A stretch of DNA of 64,000 bases, taken from Pseudomonas congelans (GTDB lineage Bacteria; Pseudomonadota; Gammaproteobacteria; Pseudomonadales; Pseudomonadaceae). Made by a program: the position numbers and the translations under genes. Positions 8,556-17,046 of the stretch are shown here, piece by piece; the stretch's first letter is position 1; every line of letters starts with the position of its first letter. The notes beneath the pieces are model-generated. The model searched no databases. It was not told the origin of the DNA and worked only from the letters and a program-made list of their open reading frames with translations. The stretch is taken from positions 1 to 64,000 of the forward strand of contig NZ_FNJH01000008.1 in assembly GCF_900103225.1 (NCBI RefSeq), given 5' to 3'.

Positions 8556-9062
8556 TCAGATAGGTAACTGTGTCGTGGAGACGACCTGACGCAGCCCCAT
8601 GAACGAACGAATCTGTCTGACACCGGGCAAGTACAGTAACTGTTCGGCGTGCAGGCGGTTGAAACTCTGACTGTCCCTGGTACGCAGCAGCATGAAGTAG
8701 TCGAACTCGCCGGTGACGACATGAAACTCCATGCAGCCGGAAACCTTCTGCGCGGCGGCTTCAAACTGGGCAAAGGAATCCGGTGTCGAGCGGTCCAGCA
8801 CGACACCGATCAGCACCACCATGCCCGCGTCCAGAACATCGCCATTGAGCAGCGCCACCACGCCCTTGATCACGCCCGCCTCTTTCAGCCGCTCGACGCG
8901 CCGCAGGCATGCAGGCGGACTCAGTTTGACCTTCTCGGCAAGTGCCACATTGGAAATGGACGCGTCACGTTGCAGGGTCTTGAGGATGGCGCGGTCAATC
9001 CTGTCCAGCAGCGGCGTCACGTCGGCACCGGACTTTTTAGTGCGTTCATTTATTGCTTTCAT
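8556..9062 (-). CDS. acdR: Lrp/AsnC family regulator, probable AcdR
   Basis: About 168 residues with an N-terminal helix-turn-helix (LLDRIDRAILKTLQRDASISNVALAEKVKLSPPACLRRV region) and a C-terminal RAM/AsnC ligand domain. It is transcribed divergently from acdS with a gap of about 185 bp. In ACC-deaminase bacteria this arrangement marks AcdR, which activates acdS in response to ACC. The ATG at 9062 starts MKAINERTKK; a GTG four codons upstream is possible. The symbol rests on context and family, not on a diagnostic residue. Confidence 0.85.
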   Translation of the reverse strand: MKAINERTKKSGADVTPLLDRIDRAILKTLQRDASISNVALAEKVKLSPPACLRRVERLKEAGVIKGVVALLNGDVLDAGMVVLIGVVLDRSTPDSFAQFEAAAQKVSGCMEFHVVTGEFDYFMLLRTRDSQSFNRLHAEQLLYLPGVRQIRSFMGLRQVVSTTQLPI

Positions 9063-9248
9063 AATGAAAATCACACAATAAAAGTCTGTTTAGTTGCATT
9101 CAGGCTAACGCTTATTTTGTAGATAGACAATTCTTTGCAACCACGATTATTCGTCGATTTTCTATGATGGAAGCCATGCCGGGGAGCTCGATAAACACAT
9201 CGAGACCCGCCTTCAATGCCCGCATCAACTTATCAACGGAGACCCGAT

Positions 9249-10265
9249 ATGAACCTGAGCAAGTTCAAGCGCTACCCTCTGACCTTCGGCCCCTCGCCTA
9301 TTACTCCCCTGAAACGCTTGAGTGAGCACCTGGGCGGCAAGGTCGAGCTGTATGCCAAGCGCGAGGATTGCAACAGCGGTCTGGCCTTCGGCGGCAACAA
9401 GACCCGCAAACTGGAATACCTGGTGCCGGAAGCCATCGACGGCGGCTACGACACGCTGGTATCGATCGGTGGTATCCAGTCCAATCAGACCCGTCAGGTT
9501 GCGGCCGTGGCGGCGCATCTGGGCATGAAGTGCGTGCTGGTGCAGGAGAATTGGGTCAACTATTCGGACGCGTTGTACGACCGGGTCGGCAATATCGAGA
9601 TGTCGCGCATCATGGGCGCCGATGTGCGCCTGGATTCGGCAGGCTTCGATATCGGCATTCGCCCGAGCTGGGAAAAGGCCATGGCCGACGTCGAGGAAAG
9701 CGGCGGCAAACCGTTCCCGATTCCAGCAGGCTGCTCGGAACATCCTTATGGCGGCCTGGGGTTCGTGCGTTTTGCCGATGAGGTGCGCCAGCAGGAAGAA
9801 GAGCTGGGCTTCAAATTCGACTACATCGTGGTCTGCTCGGTGACCGGCAGCACTCACGCGGGCATGCTCGTCGGCTTCGCGGCCGATGGCCGGGCACAGC
9901 GCGTGATCGGTATCGACGCGTCGGCCAAACCGGAAAAGACCCGCGCGCAGGTGCTGCGCATCGCTCAGAACACCGCAAAACTGGTGGAGCTGGGCCGCGA
10001 AATAACCGCCGAAGACGTGGTGCTCGACACCCGCTACGCCTACCCGGAATATGGCCTGCCGAACGATGGCACCCTCGAAGCCATCCGCCTCTGCGCCCGC
10101 CTGGAAGGCGTGCTGACCGACCCGGTCTATGAAGGCAAATCCATGCACGGCATGATCGATATGGTGCGCAACGGCGAATTTCCCGAAGGCTCGAAAGTGC
10201 TCTACGCCCACCTCGGCGGCGTGCCGGCGTTGAACGCCTACAGTTTTCTGTTCAAGGACGGTTGA
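9249..10265 (+). CDS. acdS: 1-aminocyclopropane-1-carboxylate (ACC) deaminase
   Basis: A 338-residue PLP enzyme that converts ACC, the plant ethylene precursor, to 2-oxobutyrate and ammonia. The PLP lysine is K51 in GGNKTRK. The residues separating true ACC deaminase from D-cysteine desulfhydrase are the ACC-type ones: Y294, E295 (VYEGKS) and L322 (AHLGG). The length equals that of the characterised Pseudomonas enzyme. The ATG at 9249 follows a GGAGA ribosome site. It is divergent from the Lrp-type gene acdR. Likely roles are nitrogen scavenging and lowering ethylene in plant tissue. Confidence 0.96.
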   Translation: MNLSKFKRYPLTFGPSPITPLKRLSEHLGGKVELYAKREDCNSGLAFGGNKTRKLEYLVPEAIDGGYDTLVSIGGIQSNQTRQVAAVAAHLGMKCVLVQENWVNYSDALYDRVGNIEMSRIMGADVRLDSAGFDIGIRPSWEKAMADVEESGGKPFPIPAGCSEHPYGGLGFVRFADEVRQQEEELGFKFDYIVVCSVTGSTHAGMLVGFAADGRAQRVIGIDASAKPEKTRAQVLRIAQNTAKLVELGREITAEDVVLDTRYAYPEYGLPNDGTLEAIRLCARLEGVLTDPVYEGKSMHGMIDMVRNGEFPEGSKVLYAHLGGVPALNAYSFLFKDG

Positions 10266-10373
10266 GCCACCCCAAAAGCTGCTCGAATGGCCCGTGAATT
10301 CGCGGGCTATTTTGCGCCCGCTCAAAAAGCCGGCAAACCTGAAATGGAAACCGCATCCACACGTGTATTCACA

Positions 10374-10402
10374 TGTATTACACTGCACCCTCATGTAATA
10401 CA
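10374..10402. promoter_or_regulatory. Inverted-repeat operator of the toxin-antitoxin operon
   Basis: TGTATTACA (10374-10382) and its exact reverse complement TGTAATACA (10394-10402) are separated by 11 bp. They lie 22 bp before the antitoxin start, where RHH antitoxins usually bind for autorepression. Confidence 0.6.
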
Positions 10403-10424
10403 AATAACTACGTGTGAGGTGTAT

Positions 10425-10664
10425 ATGTCCACAATGTCTCTACGTCTGCCGGACGAAATGGCAGATACCCTTGCACACCTTGCAAAGGCGACCGGGCGCA
10501 GCAAGTCATTTTTGGCCCTCGACGCGCTCCGCGAATACCTGACACGCGAGGCTTGGCAGATCGCCGAAATTCAGCGTGCAATCGAAGAAGCCGACGCCGA
10601 CGAGTTCGCAAGCCCAGACGATGTAAAAGCTGTCATGAACAAATGGTCAGGCAATGCAGGTTGA
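10425..10664 (+). CDS. Ribbon-helix-helix antitoxin (CopG/RelB-like) of a ParE-type pair
   Basis: A 79-residue protein with an N-terminal RHH DNA-binding domain (MSLRLPDEMADTLAHLAKATGRSKSF) and a C-terminal acidic helix (residues about 45-79) of the kind that covers the toxin. The ATG at 10425 follows GAGGTG. Its end overlaps the toxin start by 11 bp. The inverted repeat upstream fits conditional autorepression. Confidence 0.88.
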   Translation: MSTMSLRLPDEMADTLAHLAKATGRSKSFLALDALREYLTREAWQIAEIQRAIEEADADEFASPDDVKAVMNKWSGNAG

Positions 10665-10938
10665 GTGGCTCAAAACGGCACTAAAGAATCTGGATGAGGA
10701 GGCAGCGTATATCGCACTGGACAATCCAGCTGCTGCCGCTGCTTTCGTGAAGGCCATTCAATCAAGCGTAACGCAGCTCGCGAGTTTTCCCGCCATGGGC
10801 CGGGAAGGACGGATTGCCGGAACCAGAGAATGGCCTCTGCCAGACCTGCCTTACCTGATTCCATATCGCATCCGTAGCGGCCGACTACAGGTTCTACGGA
10901 TTTTCCACACCAGAAGACAATCGCCACCCGCGTGGTAA
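10654..10938 (+). CDS. RelE/ParE family toxin
   Basis: A 94-residue toxin with the RelE/ParE fold: the MQVEWLKTALKNLDEEAAYIA helix pair, the FPAMGREGRIAGTRE turn, and the late YLIPYRI-RLQVLRIFHTRRQSP strands. The arrangement WPLPDLPYLIPYRI is more like ParE, which targets gyrase, than RelE, but the target cannot be fixed from sequence. It overlaps the antitoxin gene by 11 bp. It appears intact. Confidence 0.88.
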   Translation: MQVEWLKTALKNLDEEAAYIALDNPAAAAAFVKAIQSSVTQLASFPAMGREGRIAGTREWPLPDLPYLIPYRIRSGRLQVLRIFHTRRQSPPAW

Positions 10939-10972
10939 ACCGCAGATACGTTTGCTGCACACAGCTTCGCTA

Positions 10973-11827
10973 TCAAACCCGAAAATACTTCTGCAGCGCC
11001 TGCGCCAGCAGGCTCACCGCCTCGTCGCTCTGTGATGACGGCGAGCGCAGGAAGACGATTTCGTGCTCGGGTATTTCAGGCAGATCATCGAGAATCTGCA
11101 TGGCTTCCGTGACCCCGCTCCGATCGATGAGGCTGATCGCAAGGCCCGCTTCCACACAGGCTTTGATCGCCTGATTGGACGGGCTTTCGAGAACTACACG
11201 GATTTTGCGGCCGTTGTCTTTGAGGGAAGCCATCATGGCTTCACGATAAGGACATTGCGCTGCGTGAATGGCCAGCGGCACCGGGTCCGCGGATGCCAGT
11301 GCGGCGCTTGCCGGCCCGACCCAGACCGGCTTGGTCGATACCAGAAACTGCGTGTCAGCATTCCGCTGCCCTTTGGGTTGCGCGATTACTGCTGTCTGCA
11401 ACTTGCCACGCGCAACCTGCTCGCGCAGGGCGTAGCTGGGTGCGGATTTCAATTCCAGCACGACATTGGGCCACGCGGCCGCGAACACCGGCAGGATGTC
11501 GCGAATGACATGCACGGCGTATTCATCCGGCACACCCAGCGTGATGCGTCCGGCCAGATGAGTGCCTTGCAGATCCGCCAGCACCCGGTCATGCGTGGAC
11601 AGCAACTCGGTCGTCGACAACAGCAGGCGCTTGCCCAGCGCCGTCAGCGACACCGCCTGGTTGTCGCGGTTGAGCAAGCGCCCGCCCGCCACGGCCTCAA
11701 GGCGCTGGATATGCACACTCACCGCGGCCGGGCTTTTATGAAGTTGCTCGGCGGCGGCCGAAAACTTTCCTATCCGCGCCACCGCATGGAAGGTGCGCAC
11801 CAGTTCGATGTCGAGAATGGCCGTCAT
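10973..11827 (-). CDS. LysR family transcriptional regulator
   Basis: A 284-residue LTTR: winged helix-turn-helix at residues about 5-65 (FHAVARIGKFSAAAEQLHKSPAAVS) and a type 2 periplasmic-binding effector domain from about 90. It is divergent from an EamA transporter gene 74 bp away, the classic layout of a regulator that controls the transporter. The effector is unknown. Confidence 0.92.
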   Translation of the reverse strand: MTAILDIELVRTFHAVARIGKFSAAAEQLHKSPAAVSVHIQRLEAVAGGRLLNRDNQAVSLTALGKRLLLSTTELLSTHDRVLADLQGTHLAGRITLGVPDEYAVHVIRDILPVFAAAWPNVVLELKSAPSYALREQVARGKLQTAVIAQPKGQRNADTQFLVSTKPVWVGPASAALASADPVPLAIHAAQCPYREAMMASLKDNGRKIRVVLESPSNQAIKACVEAGLAISLIDRSGVTEAMQILDDLPEIPEHEIVFLRSPSSQSDEAVSLLAQALQKYFRV

Positions 11828-11901
11828 GATTCAGAATTCCTGAACAACTTATGCATTTAATTTTGATTTATTAGACTACGCCGGTTTCGTAACCTGTGTC
11901 C

Positions 11902-12834
11902 ATGAACCCATACCTGTCGATTGCTCCGAGCGTCTCGCGGCCTGCCTGGCACCAGGCCATTCCCCTTCCCCTGCTTGAAGCTGCGCTGATTCTGACCTGG
12001 AGTTCGGGTTTCGTCGGCGCACGCTTTTCGCTGGAACATGCGCCGCCGCTGCTGGTGGTGTTCTGGCGCTGTGTGGTGGTCACGCTGATCCTGCTGCCTT
12101 TTGTCGCCAGGCAACTGAGGTCGATCCCGGCTGCCACGCTGCTGAAAAACGCAGGGATCGGTCTGCTGGCCATGACTGGCTACGTCGCCGGCGTCACACA
12201 GGGCATTGCGCTGGGCGTGCCTGCCGGACTCGCCGCACTCTTTGCCGATTTGTTGCCGATGGGCATGGCACTCCTGGCGGCACTGGTGCTCGGGCAACGG
12301 CTGGCCTGGCAAATCTGGGCAGGACTGTTTGTCGGGCTGATCGGTGTAGTGCTGGTGACCTACAGCGCACTGGCGGTGGGTGACGCACCGTTGTGGGCCT
12401 ACGGCCTGCCGCTGCTGGGTATGTTGTCGCTGGCCATCGCGACGCTGTGGCAGAAACAGTCCGGCACCGCGCAACCCATGGCACTGCTCCCCAACCTGTG
12501 GCTGCAATGCGCTGTCTCCAGTATCGCCTTCGCGATCATTCAGGGCACGCAGGGCAGTCTGGCGCCTGTAGCCAGTAGCGGCTTTGCGCTGAGCGTGCTA
12601 TGGACGGTGGGGCTGGCAACCCTGGGCGGGTACGGACTGTATTGGGTGTGTCTGCGCCGCGCGTCAGCCACCCGCGTCGCCAGCGTGCTGTACCTCAGCC
12701 CACCGGTGACAATGCTCTGGGCCTGGGCTATGTTCGACGAACCGCTGTCCTGGCAGATGGCGTCAGGCATGGCGGTGTCAGGTGTCGGCGTGTGGATGGT
12801 GGTGCGGGCGGAGCAACGGCAGTCGGCCTCCTGA
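11902..12834 (+). CDS. EamA/DMT family transporter
   Basis: About 310 residues with ten predicted transmembrane helices arranged as two EamA repeats (WSSGFVGARFSLEHAPPLLVVFWRC near residue 28 starts the first). It belongs to the drug/metabolite transporter superfamily; the substrate, commonly an amino acid or toxic metabolite, is unknown. The ATG at 11902 is chosen over a GTG two codons upstream. A perfect 14-bp hairpin begins within its last codons. It is probably regulated by the divergent LysR protein. Confidence 0.9.
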   Translation: MNPYLSIAPSVSRPAWHQAIPLPLLEAALILTWSSGFVGARFSLEHAPPLLVVFWRCVVVTLILLPFVARQLRSIPAATLLKNAGIGLLAMTGYVAGVTQGIALGVPAGLAALFADLLPMGMALLAALVLGQRLAWQIWAGLFVGLIGVVLVTYSALAVGDAPLWAYGLPLLGMLSLAIATLWQKQSGTAQPMALLPNLWLQCAVSSIAFAIIQGTQGSLAPVASSGFALSVLWTVGLATLGGYGLYWVCLRRASATRVASVLYLSPPVTMLWAWAMFDEPLSWQMASGMAVSGVGVWMVVRAEQRQSAS

Positions 12835-12858
12835 TGGGCTCAGGAGGCCGACTTTGCT
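12821..12858 (+). terminator. Strong intrinsic terminator after the EamA gene
   Basis: A perfect 14-bp stem, AGTCGGCCTCCTGA with its complement at 12840-12853, encloses a 5-nt loop and is followed by TTTGCTT. The left arm overlaps the final codons and stop. Confidence 0.8.
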
Positions 12859-13002
12859 TAGGCTCTGTACGAAAGTGGCTGCGCTCGGTGATGCTTCGTT
12901 AAAAACAGGCTCGGAATGCTCATTTACAACACGTAGACTCCGCTTCCTCGCCTGTTTTTGCCTCGCCTGACCTTCGCTCGCCGACTTTTCGTACAGAGCC
13001 TA
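12859..13002. mobile_element. MITE-like element with 18-19 bp terminal inverted repeats
   Basis: A stretch of about 144 bp is bounded by TAGGCTCTGTACGAAAGT (left) and the inverse of TAGGCTCTGTACGAAAAGT (right). Internal similarity continues, with AAAAACAGGC near both ends. It has no coding capacity and is flanked by a possible TA duplication. It lies between a terminator and the end of a chemoreceptor gene, 8 bp from that stop. This fits a non-autonomous derivative of an insertion sequence; the parent was not identified. Confidence 0.65.
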
Positions 13003-13009
13003 GCGCAGG

Positions 13010-14938
13010 TTAAATCTTGAAACGCGCGACCATGCTCTGCAAATCGCTGCCCAGACGGGCCAGCTCGACAGTCGATGCTGCGCTTTGCTCGGTGGCCGAA
13101 GCCGACTGATCGGCGATGTCGCGCACGCTGAGTACGCTGCGGTTGATTTCTTCGGTCACAGCGCTCTGTTGCTCGGCCGCGGCGGAAATCTGCTGACTCA
13201 TCTGTTCGATGGTGCCGATGGACTGGTTGATTTCCACCAACGCCTGTTCGGCCTGACGAGCCAGCACCACGGTGCCTTCAGTGCGCTGCAGGCTGGCGTC
13301 CATCAGGCCCGAGGCGGCGCCTGTACCTTTTTGCAACGCCTGGATCAGCGCTTCGATTTCGGTTGTCGAGTTCTGCGTACGCTGAGCCAGCGAGCGGACT
13401 TCGTCAGCCACCACGGCAAAACCACGACCCTGCTCGCCTGCCCGTGCAGCCTCGATGGCTGCGTTGAGCGCCAGCAGGTTGGTCTGCTCGGCGACTGCCT
13501 TGATCACGTCAATCACGCTGCCGATCTTGCCGCTGTCTTCGGTCAGGCGCTGCATGGCTTGGCCCAGTTGCTGCACTTCACCGGCCAACTGACCGATTTC
13601 GCGCGTGGCATGCTGCACCACACTGCTGCCGTGAGCGGCGCGTTCACTGGCCTGTTTGGCGGCTTGCGAAGCGTCTTCGGTGTTGCGCGCCACTTCCTGT
13701 ACGGTAGAGGCCATCTCGTTCATGGCGGTGGCGACCTGGTCGACTTCGTTTTTCTGCAGGGTCACGCCCGCGCTGGTCTGCTCGCTGACGGCAGACAACT
13801 GTTCGGCCGCCGTGGCGATCTGCGTGACACCGTTGCCGATCCCACCGATCAAGCCGCGCAGCGAAACAGTCATGTGCTGCATGGTGTTCTGCAACAGGCC
13901 CAGTTCGTCCTGGCGGGTGGTGCTGGTGTCATGGGTCAGATCGCCGTCGGCGATCCGGCGCGCCGCAATCACGGTGCTGCTCAACGGCACGGTAATCTGG
14001 CGCGTGATCAGGAACGCAGCAAAGATGCCGACCAGCAGCACGACCAGCGCCACGCTGAGCAATTGCACCACAGCGGTTTCCTGTTCTTTTTTGGCACTGA
14101 TGACCTGCTGTGCCGCCAAGTCATCGGCGCGGGCTGCGGTCGCTATGGATTGCTGTTGCAGGTCGTTGCGGATCTGCTCGGTCTGCTGAAGCATGTCCGA
14201 GATCGACGTCATCAGCACTTTGTACTGTTTCAACGCGACCAGCGCAGCATCCACTGCGGCATTTGCCTCGACAGGCAATTGACTGCGAGCGGCATCCACT
14301 TGCGCGATCAGGGCATCGGCGGACTTATAGGTGGCCTGACGGTTGTCGACATTCGGAACACTCAGGTAGCGGCGAAACACCAGACGGAAATTGGTCATGC
14401 CGTTACGCAAGTCGCCAGCGATCTTGACCTGCCTGATGCCGGTTTCATTCGGCGCGCGCAAGGTGTCGTCAATGGTCTTGTTCAGCAGATTCTCGAAGGT
14501 CGCGCTGACGTCATCGGAAACCTTGATGATCGGTTTCAACGCCTCATCGACTTTCTGATTGATGCCGACCAATTGATCGAAGGTCTGCTTCAGACCGCCC
14601 ACCTGCTCCTTGATGTCGCGCAGCTTGGCCAGGTTGCTCGATACCACGAACACTTGAAGGCCCTTATCGACACTGCGGCTCAAGGTATCCAGAGCGCCAG
14701 CGTAGTTCTGTACACCTGCAGCAGTAGGACCGGTCGCATAGGCTTGCGCAGCGATCCGGGCACTCAGGACGTCAGCCTTGATCTCGGCGACCTTGCTGCT
14801 TTTGCCCATGCGCTCGATCAGCAGGTTAGTACTGGAGTAGCCGATGACGGTAACGGTCAGCACACCGAGCAAAATAGCGGCAAAGCCCAGCCCGAGCTTC
14901 TTGCTGACGTTCAAATTGTCCAACCATTTTGCGCTCAT
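13010..14938 (-). CDS. Methyl-accepting chemotaxis protein with large helical ligand domain (HBM-like)
   Basis: A 642-residue chemoreceptor: TM1 at residues about 12-32, a periplasmic helical region of about 260 residues, TM2 at about 290-312, then HAMP and a signalling domain with the conserved hairpin tip EQTNLLALNAAIEAARAGEQGRGFAVVADEVR. The length and all-helical look of the sensor fit the bimodular HBM type, as in McpS, better than a 4-helix bundle. The ATG at 14938 (MSAKWLDNL) is preferred; an upstream extension to 15055 is unlikely. Ligand unknown; organic acids are typical for HBM sensors. Confidence 0.9.
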   Translation of the reverse strand: MSAKWLDNLNVSKKLGLGFAAILLGVLTVTVIGYSSTNLLIERMGKSSKVAEIKADVLSARIAAQAYATGPTAAGVQNYAGALDTLSRSVDKGLQVFVVSSNLAKLRDIKEQVGGLKQTFDQLVGINQKVDEALKPIIKVSDDVSATFENLLNKTIDDTLRAPNETGIRQVKIAGDLRNGMTNFRLVFRRYLSVPNVDNRQATYKSADALIAQVDAARSQLPVEANAAVDAALVALKQYKVLMTSISDMLQQTEQIRNDLQQQSIATAARADDLAAQQVISAKKEQETAVVQLLSVALVVLLVGIFAAFLITRQITVPLSSTVIAARRIADGDLTHDTSTTRQDELGLLQNTMQHMTVSLRGLIGGIGNGVTQIATAAEQLSAVSEQTSAGVTLQKNEVDQVATAMNEMASTVQEVARNTEDASQAAKQASERAAHGSSVVQHATREIGQLAGEVQQLGQAMQRLTEDSGKIGSVIDVIKAVAEQTNLLALNAAIEAARAGEQGRGFAVVADEVRSLAQRTQNSTTEIEALIQALQKGTGAASGLMDASLQRTEGTVVLARQAEQALVEINQSIGTIEQMSQQISAAAEQQSAVTEEINRSVLSVRDIADQSASATEQSAASTVELARLGSDLQSMVARFKI

Positions 14939-15206
14939 TACGTGTATGCCTTCGATTTTTCGGAATACCCGTGAGTCGGCGCTGAAAGGGTTAACTTGAT
15001 AGTTAACCTGTCTGGAATACCGGCCAGGTTGATTAGAGAAGACCTTGCGCCCCATGAATTACGGGCTTCGGCATCAATGATTAAGATTTATTTAAGTTGC
15101 CCGAGCAGAATTACCCGACGATTGGTGCCGAGGGAAACAGCACGCCTGTGTCATGAAATAGACACAAAATCCGCCCGCTCGGAGTCATCGGATATCTGCA
15201 GCAGCG

Positions 15207-16334
15207 TCAGGCGTTGTGGCTCGTGAAATGAACATCGAGCCGGACACTTTCCGGCTCGTCGATCGCCGCAAGGTACTCGTCCACGGTGATTTCTCCGACG
15301 CAGGCCCGAGCGCCCGGTTGTGGACGATAGCCACTGGCCATTTTGCTGCTCAGCGCGACGGCGGCACTGCCGGGAATCTCCGGCCCCTTGTCGTTCAGTG
15401 CTGTCAATTGCGCGTGCATGCGCAACGGCTGGCCGTCGAGGTCGAGGCCGTCGACATCGATGTACATTGCGCTTTTTCGATCACCCCACTGTTCAAAGCG
15501 CGCGCCCCAACGGTACAGGCGCTCGGCCCACGGCGCAGGATCGCGCACCAGCCCGCAACGAATCGCCAGCGCCAGCAACCAGGTCGCGATGCCGCCGGCC
15601 TTGAGCGCGGAACCGGCCTTGAAGCTCAGATTCTGTGCGGCGTAGCGTGTTTCGAATACATCGATGTCCGGGACGTCGACATTGGCCACCAGCCGCGTGC
15701 CCATGCCGGGCATCCGGCGCAGGGTCAGGTCCATCCAGCCGTGGACGTCGTGGACCTTGCCGTTGCGCAGCTGCCTGATCGGCCGCCCGGCATTGGCCAG
15801 CACGCCGCGCACGGTCGACAGGCCGGGCATTTTCGCTGCCGACGAGATGCCGTGCTCTATGGAATCGATGCGCAGAAAACGCTGGCGATGCTGATCAATG
15901 ATCGCCGCCGAAAGCGTCGGCACCGAGCTGCACCCGCTCAGCACGCTGACACCTGCCTCACGCGCTTGGGCATCGAGGGTGACGATACCGGCGACGAACG
16001 CCCGGCAATCCGCCAGGTCGCAATAATTCACGCCCGCCTCGATGCAATGCCGGGCCACGGCATACGACTGTCCCTGAAAAGGCCCCGCGGTGTGGATAAG
16101 CAGATCGATGCCCAATTCACCAAGCTCGCTGCCCGCGCCTTCCTGCAGGATGTCCACGCACCAGCTCTCGCAGAACCTGCCCCCCAGCGTCTGCAGTGCT
16201 GCGACCTTTTCCGCCAGCTTGCGCGGGTCACGACCGGAAATGACCAGTTCGATGTCCGGCATCATCACCAGATGATTACAGATAAGGCTGCCGAAGTTGC
16301 CGTAGCCACCGATGACCAATACGCGAAATGCCAT
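15207..16334 (-). CDS. Saccharopine dehydrogenase-like NAD(P)-binding oxidoreductase
   Basis: A 375-residue protein with an N-terminal Rossmann motif (RVLVIGGYGNFGSLI, residues 4-18) and the HTAGPFQGQSYAVARHCIEAGVNYCDLAD segment of the saccharopine dehydrogenase/trans-acting enoyl reductase family. The ATG at 16334 follows AGGGAC; a reading that begins 29 codons earlier has no family support. The substrate is unknown. It is a monocistronic unit between a chemoreceptor and a GNAT gene on the other strand. Confidence 0.85.
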   Translation of the reverse strand: MAFRVLVIGGYGNFGSLICNHLVMMPDIELVISGRDPRKLAEKVAALQTLGGRFCESWCVDILQEGAGSELGELGIDLLIHTAGPFQGQSYAVARHCIEAGVNYCDLADCRAFVAGIVTLDAQAREAGVSVLSGCSSVPTLSAAIIDQHRQRFLRIDSIEHGISSAAKMPGLSTVRGVLANAGRPIRQLRNGKVHDVHGWMDLTLRRMPGMGTRLVANVDVPDIDVFETRYAAQNLSFKAGSALKAGGIATWLLALAIRCGLVRDPAPWAERLYRWGARFEQWGDRKSAMYIDVDGLDLDGQPLRMHAQLTALNDKGPEIPGSAAVALSSKMASGYRPQPGARACVGEITVDEYLAAIDEPESVRLDVHFTSHNA

Positions 16335-16488
16335 TGACTCGTCCCTGACCTGCCGAAGGATGTGATCCTGCCTGGTTGCATCACGATGACCGTGAGCAAC
16401 GGCGATGAAATGTGCGTGCATTATTGATCATTGACCGCAGGCCGAGTACAAAACCCGGTGCCTTTTTTGATTGTCCCGGGAGCAACGG

Positions 16489-17004
16489 ATGCTGGAACTA
16501 CACACCGAACGACTTTATCTGCGGACTCTGCTCGCCAGTGACTGGCCACTGTTTTTCAGGCTGCACTCAGAGCCCGAGACCATGCAGTACGTATTCGGAG
16601 CAATCGAAGAGGTGCAGATCCGCAAAGGCTTCGATCATCGACTGCCCGAGTGGACGCCGGCGTCCGATCACTGGCTGTGCCTGGTGGTCATGGACGCCCA
16701 GAGCCATGCAGAACTGGGGGTCAGCGGCTTTCGCATCCTGTCGCCGGGCCATGCCGAAGTGGGCTATCTGTTACTGCCGGAACATCAAGGCAAGGGCTTC
16801 GGCACCGAGTCATGTCGCGCAATCATCGACTACGCCGCCGCCATCGGCCTGGACTCACTGGAGTCGACCGTGACCGACGGCAACATCGCCTCCTGCAAGG
16901 TTATGGAGAAATGCGGCTTCACCTTCGAGCGTCGCGTCCCGCAGGCCTATCAGATCGGCGATCAGTGGTTCGACGACCTGATATACCACCTGCCACTGCG
17001 CTGA
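16489..17004 (+). CDS. GNAT N-acetyltransferase, RimJ/RimL type
   Basis: A 171-residue acetyltransferase with the pattern LHTERLYLR at the start, the acetyl-CoA loop LLPEHQGKGFGTESCRAII (residues about 97-115) and the late N-IASCKVMEKCGF motif. The ATG at 16489 has GGGAG 6 nt upstream; a TTG at 16471 would bury that site. The substrate could be a ribosomal protein, an antibiotic or a small amine. It ends at a hairpin facing the TauD gene. Confidence 0.88.
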   Translation: MLELHTERLYLRTLLASDWPLFFRLHSEPETMQYVFGAIEEVQIRKGFDHRLPEWTPASDHWLCLVVMDAQSHAELGVSGFRILSPGHAEVGYLLLPEHQGKGFGTESCRAIIDYAAAIGLDSLESTVTDGNIASCKVMEKCGFTFERRVPQAYQIGDQWFDDLIYHLPLR

Positions 17005-17012
17005 TTAAGCAG

Positions 17013-17034
17013 TTGACCGGCGTTGGCCGGTCAA
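17013..17034. terminator. Hairpin between convergent GNAT and TauD-type genes
   Basis: TTGACCGGC and its complement GCCGGTCAA flank a GTTG loop. There is no clear T-run on either strand, so its role as a bidirectional terminator is tentative. Confidence 0.5.
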
Positions 17035-17046
17035 TCGCAAGCGCCT

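Noticed and set aside
14700..14720. Fourth TGTACAC site resembling the urate operators
   Set aside because: It lies inside chemoreceptor coding sequence, with poor flanking symmetry; probably chance.
15065..15094. Sigma-28 (FliA) promoter before the HBM-type chemoreceptor
   Set aside because: TAAA and GCCGAAGC-like boxes are present on the minus strand, but the spacing is 14 instead of 15 and the -10 match is partial; too weak to list.
16489..17004. GNAT gene as part of the NRPS cluster
   Set aside because: It is on the opposite strand to the operon and TauD, beyond a shared hairpin; adjacency alone is not support.
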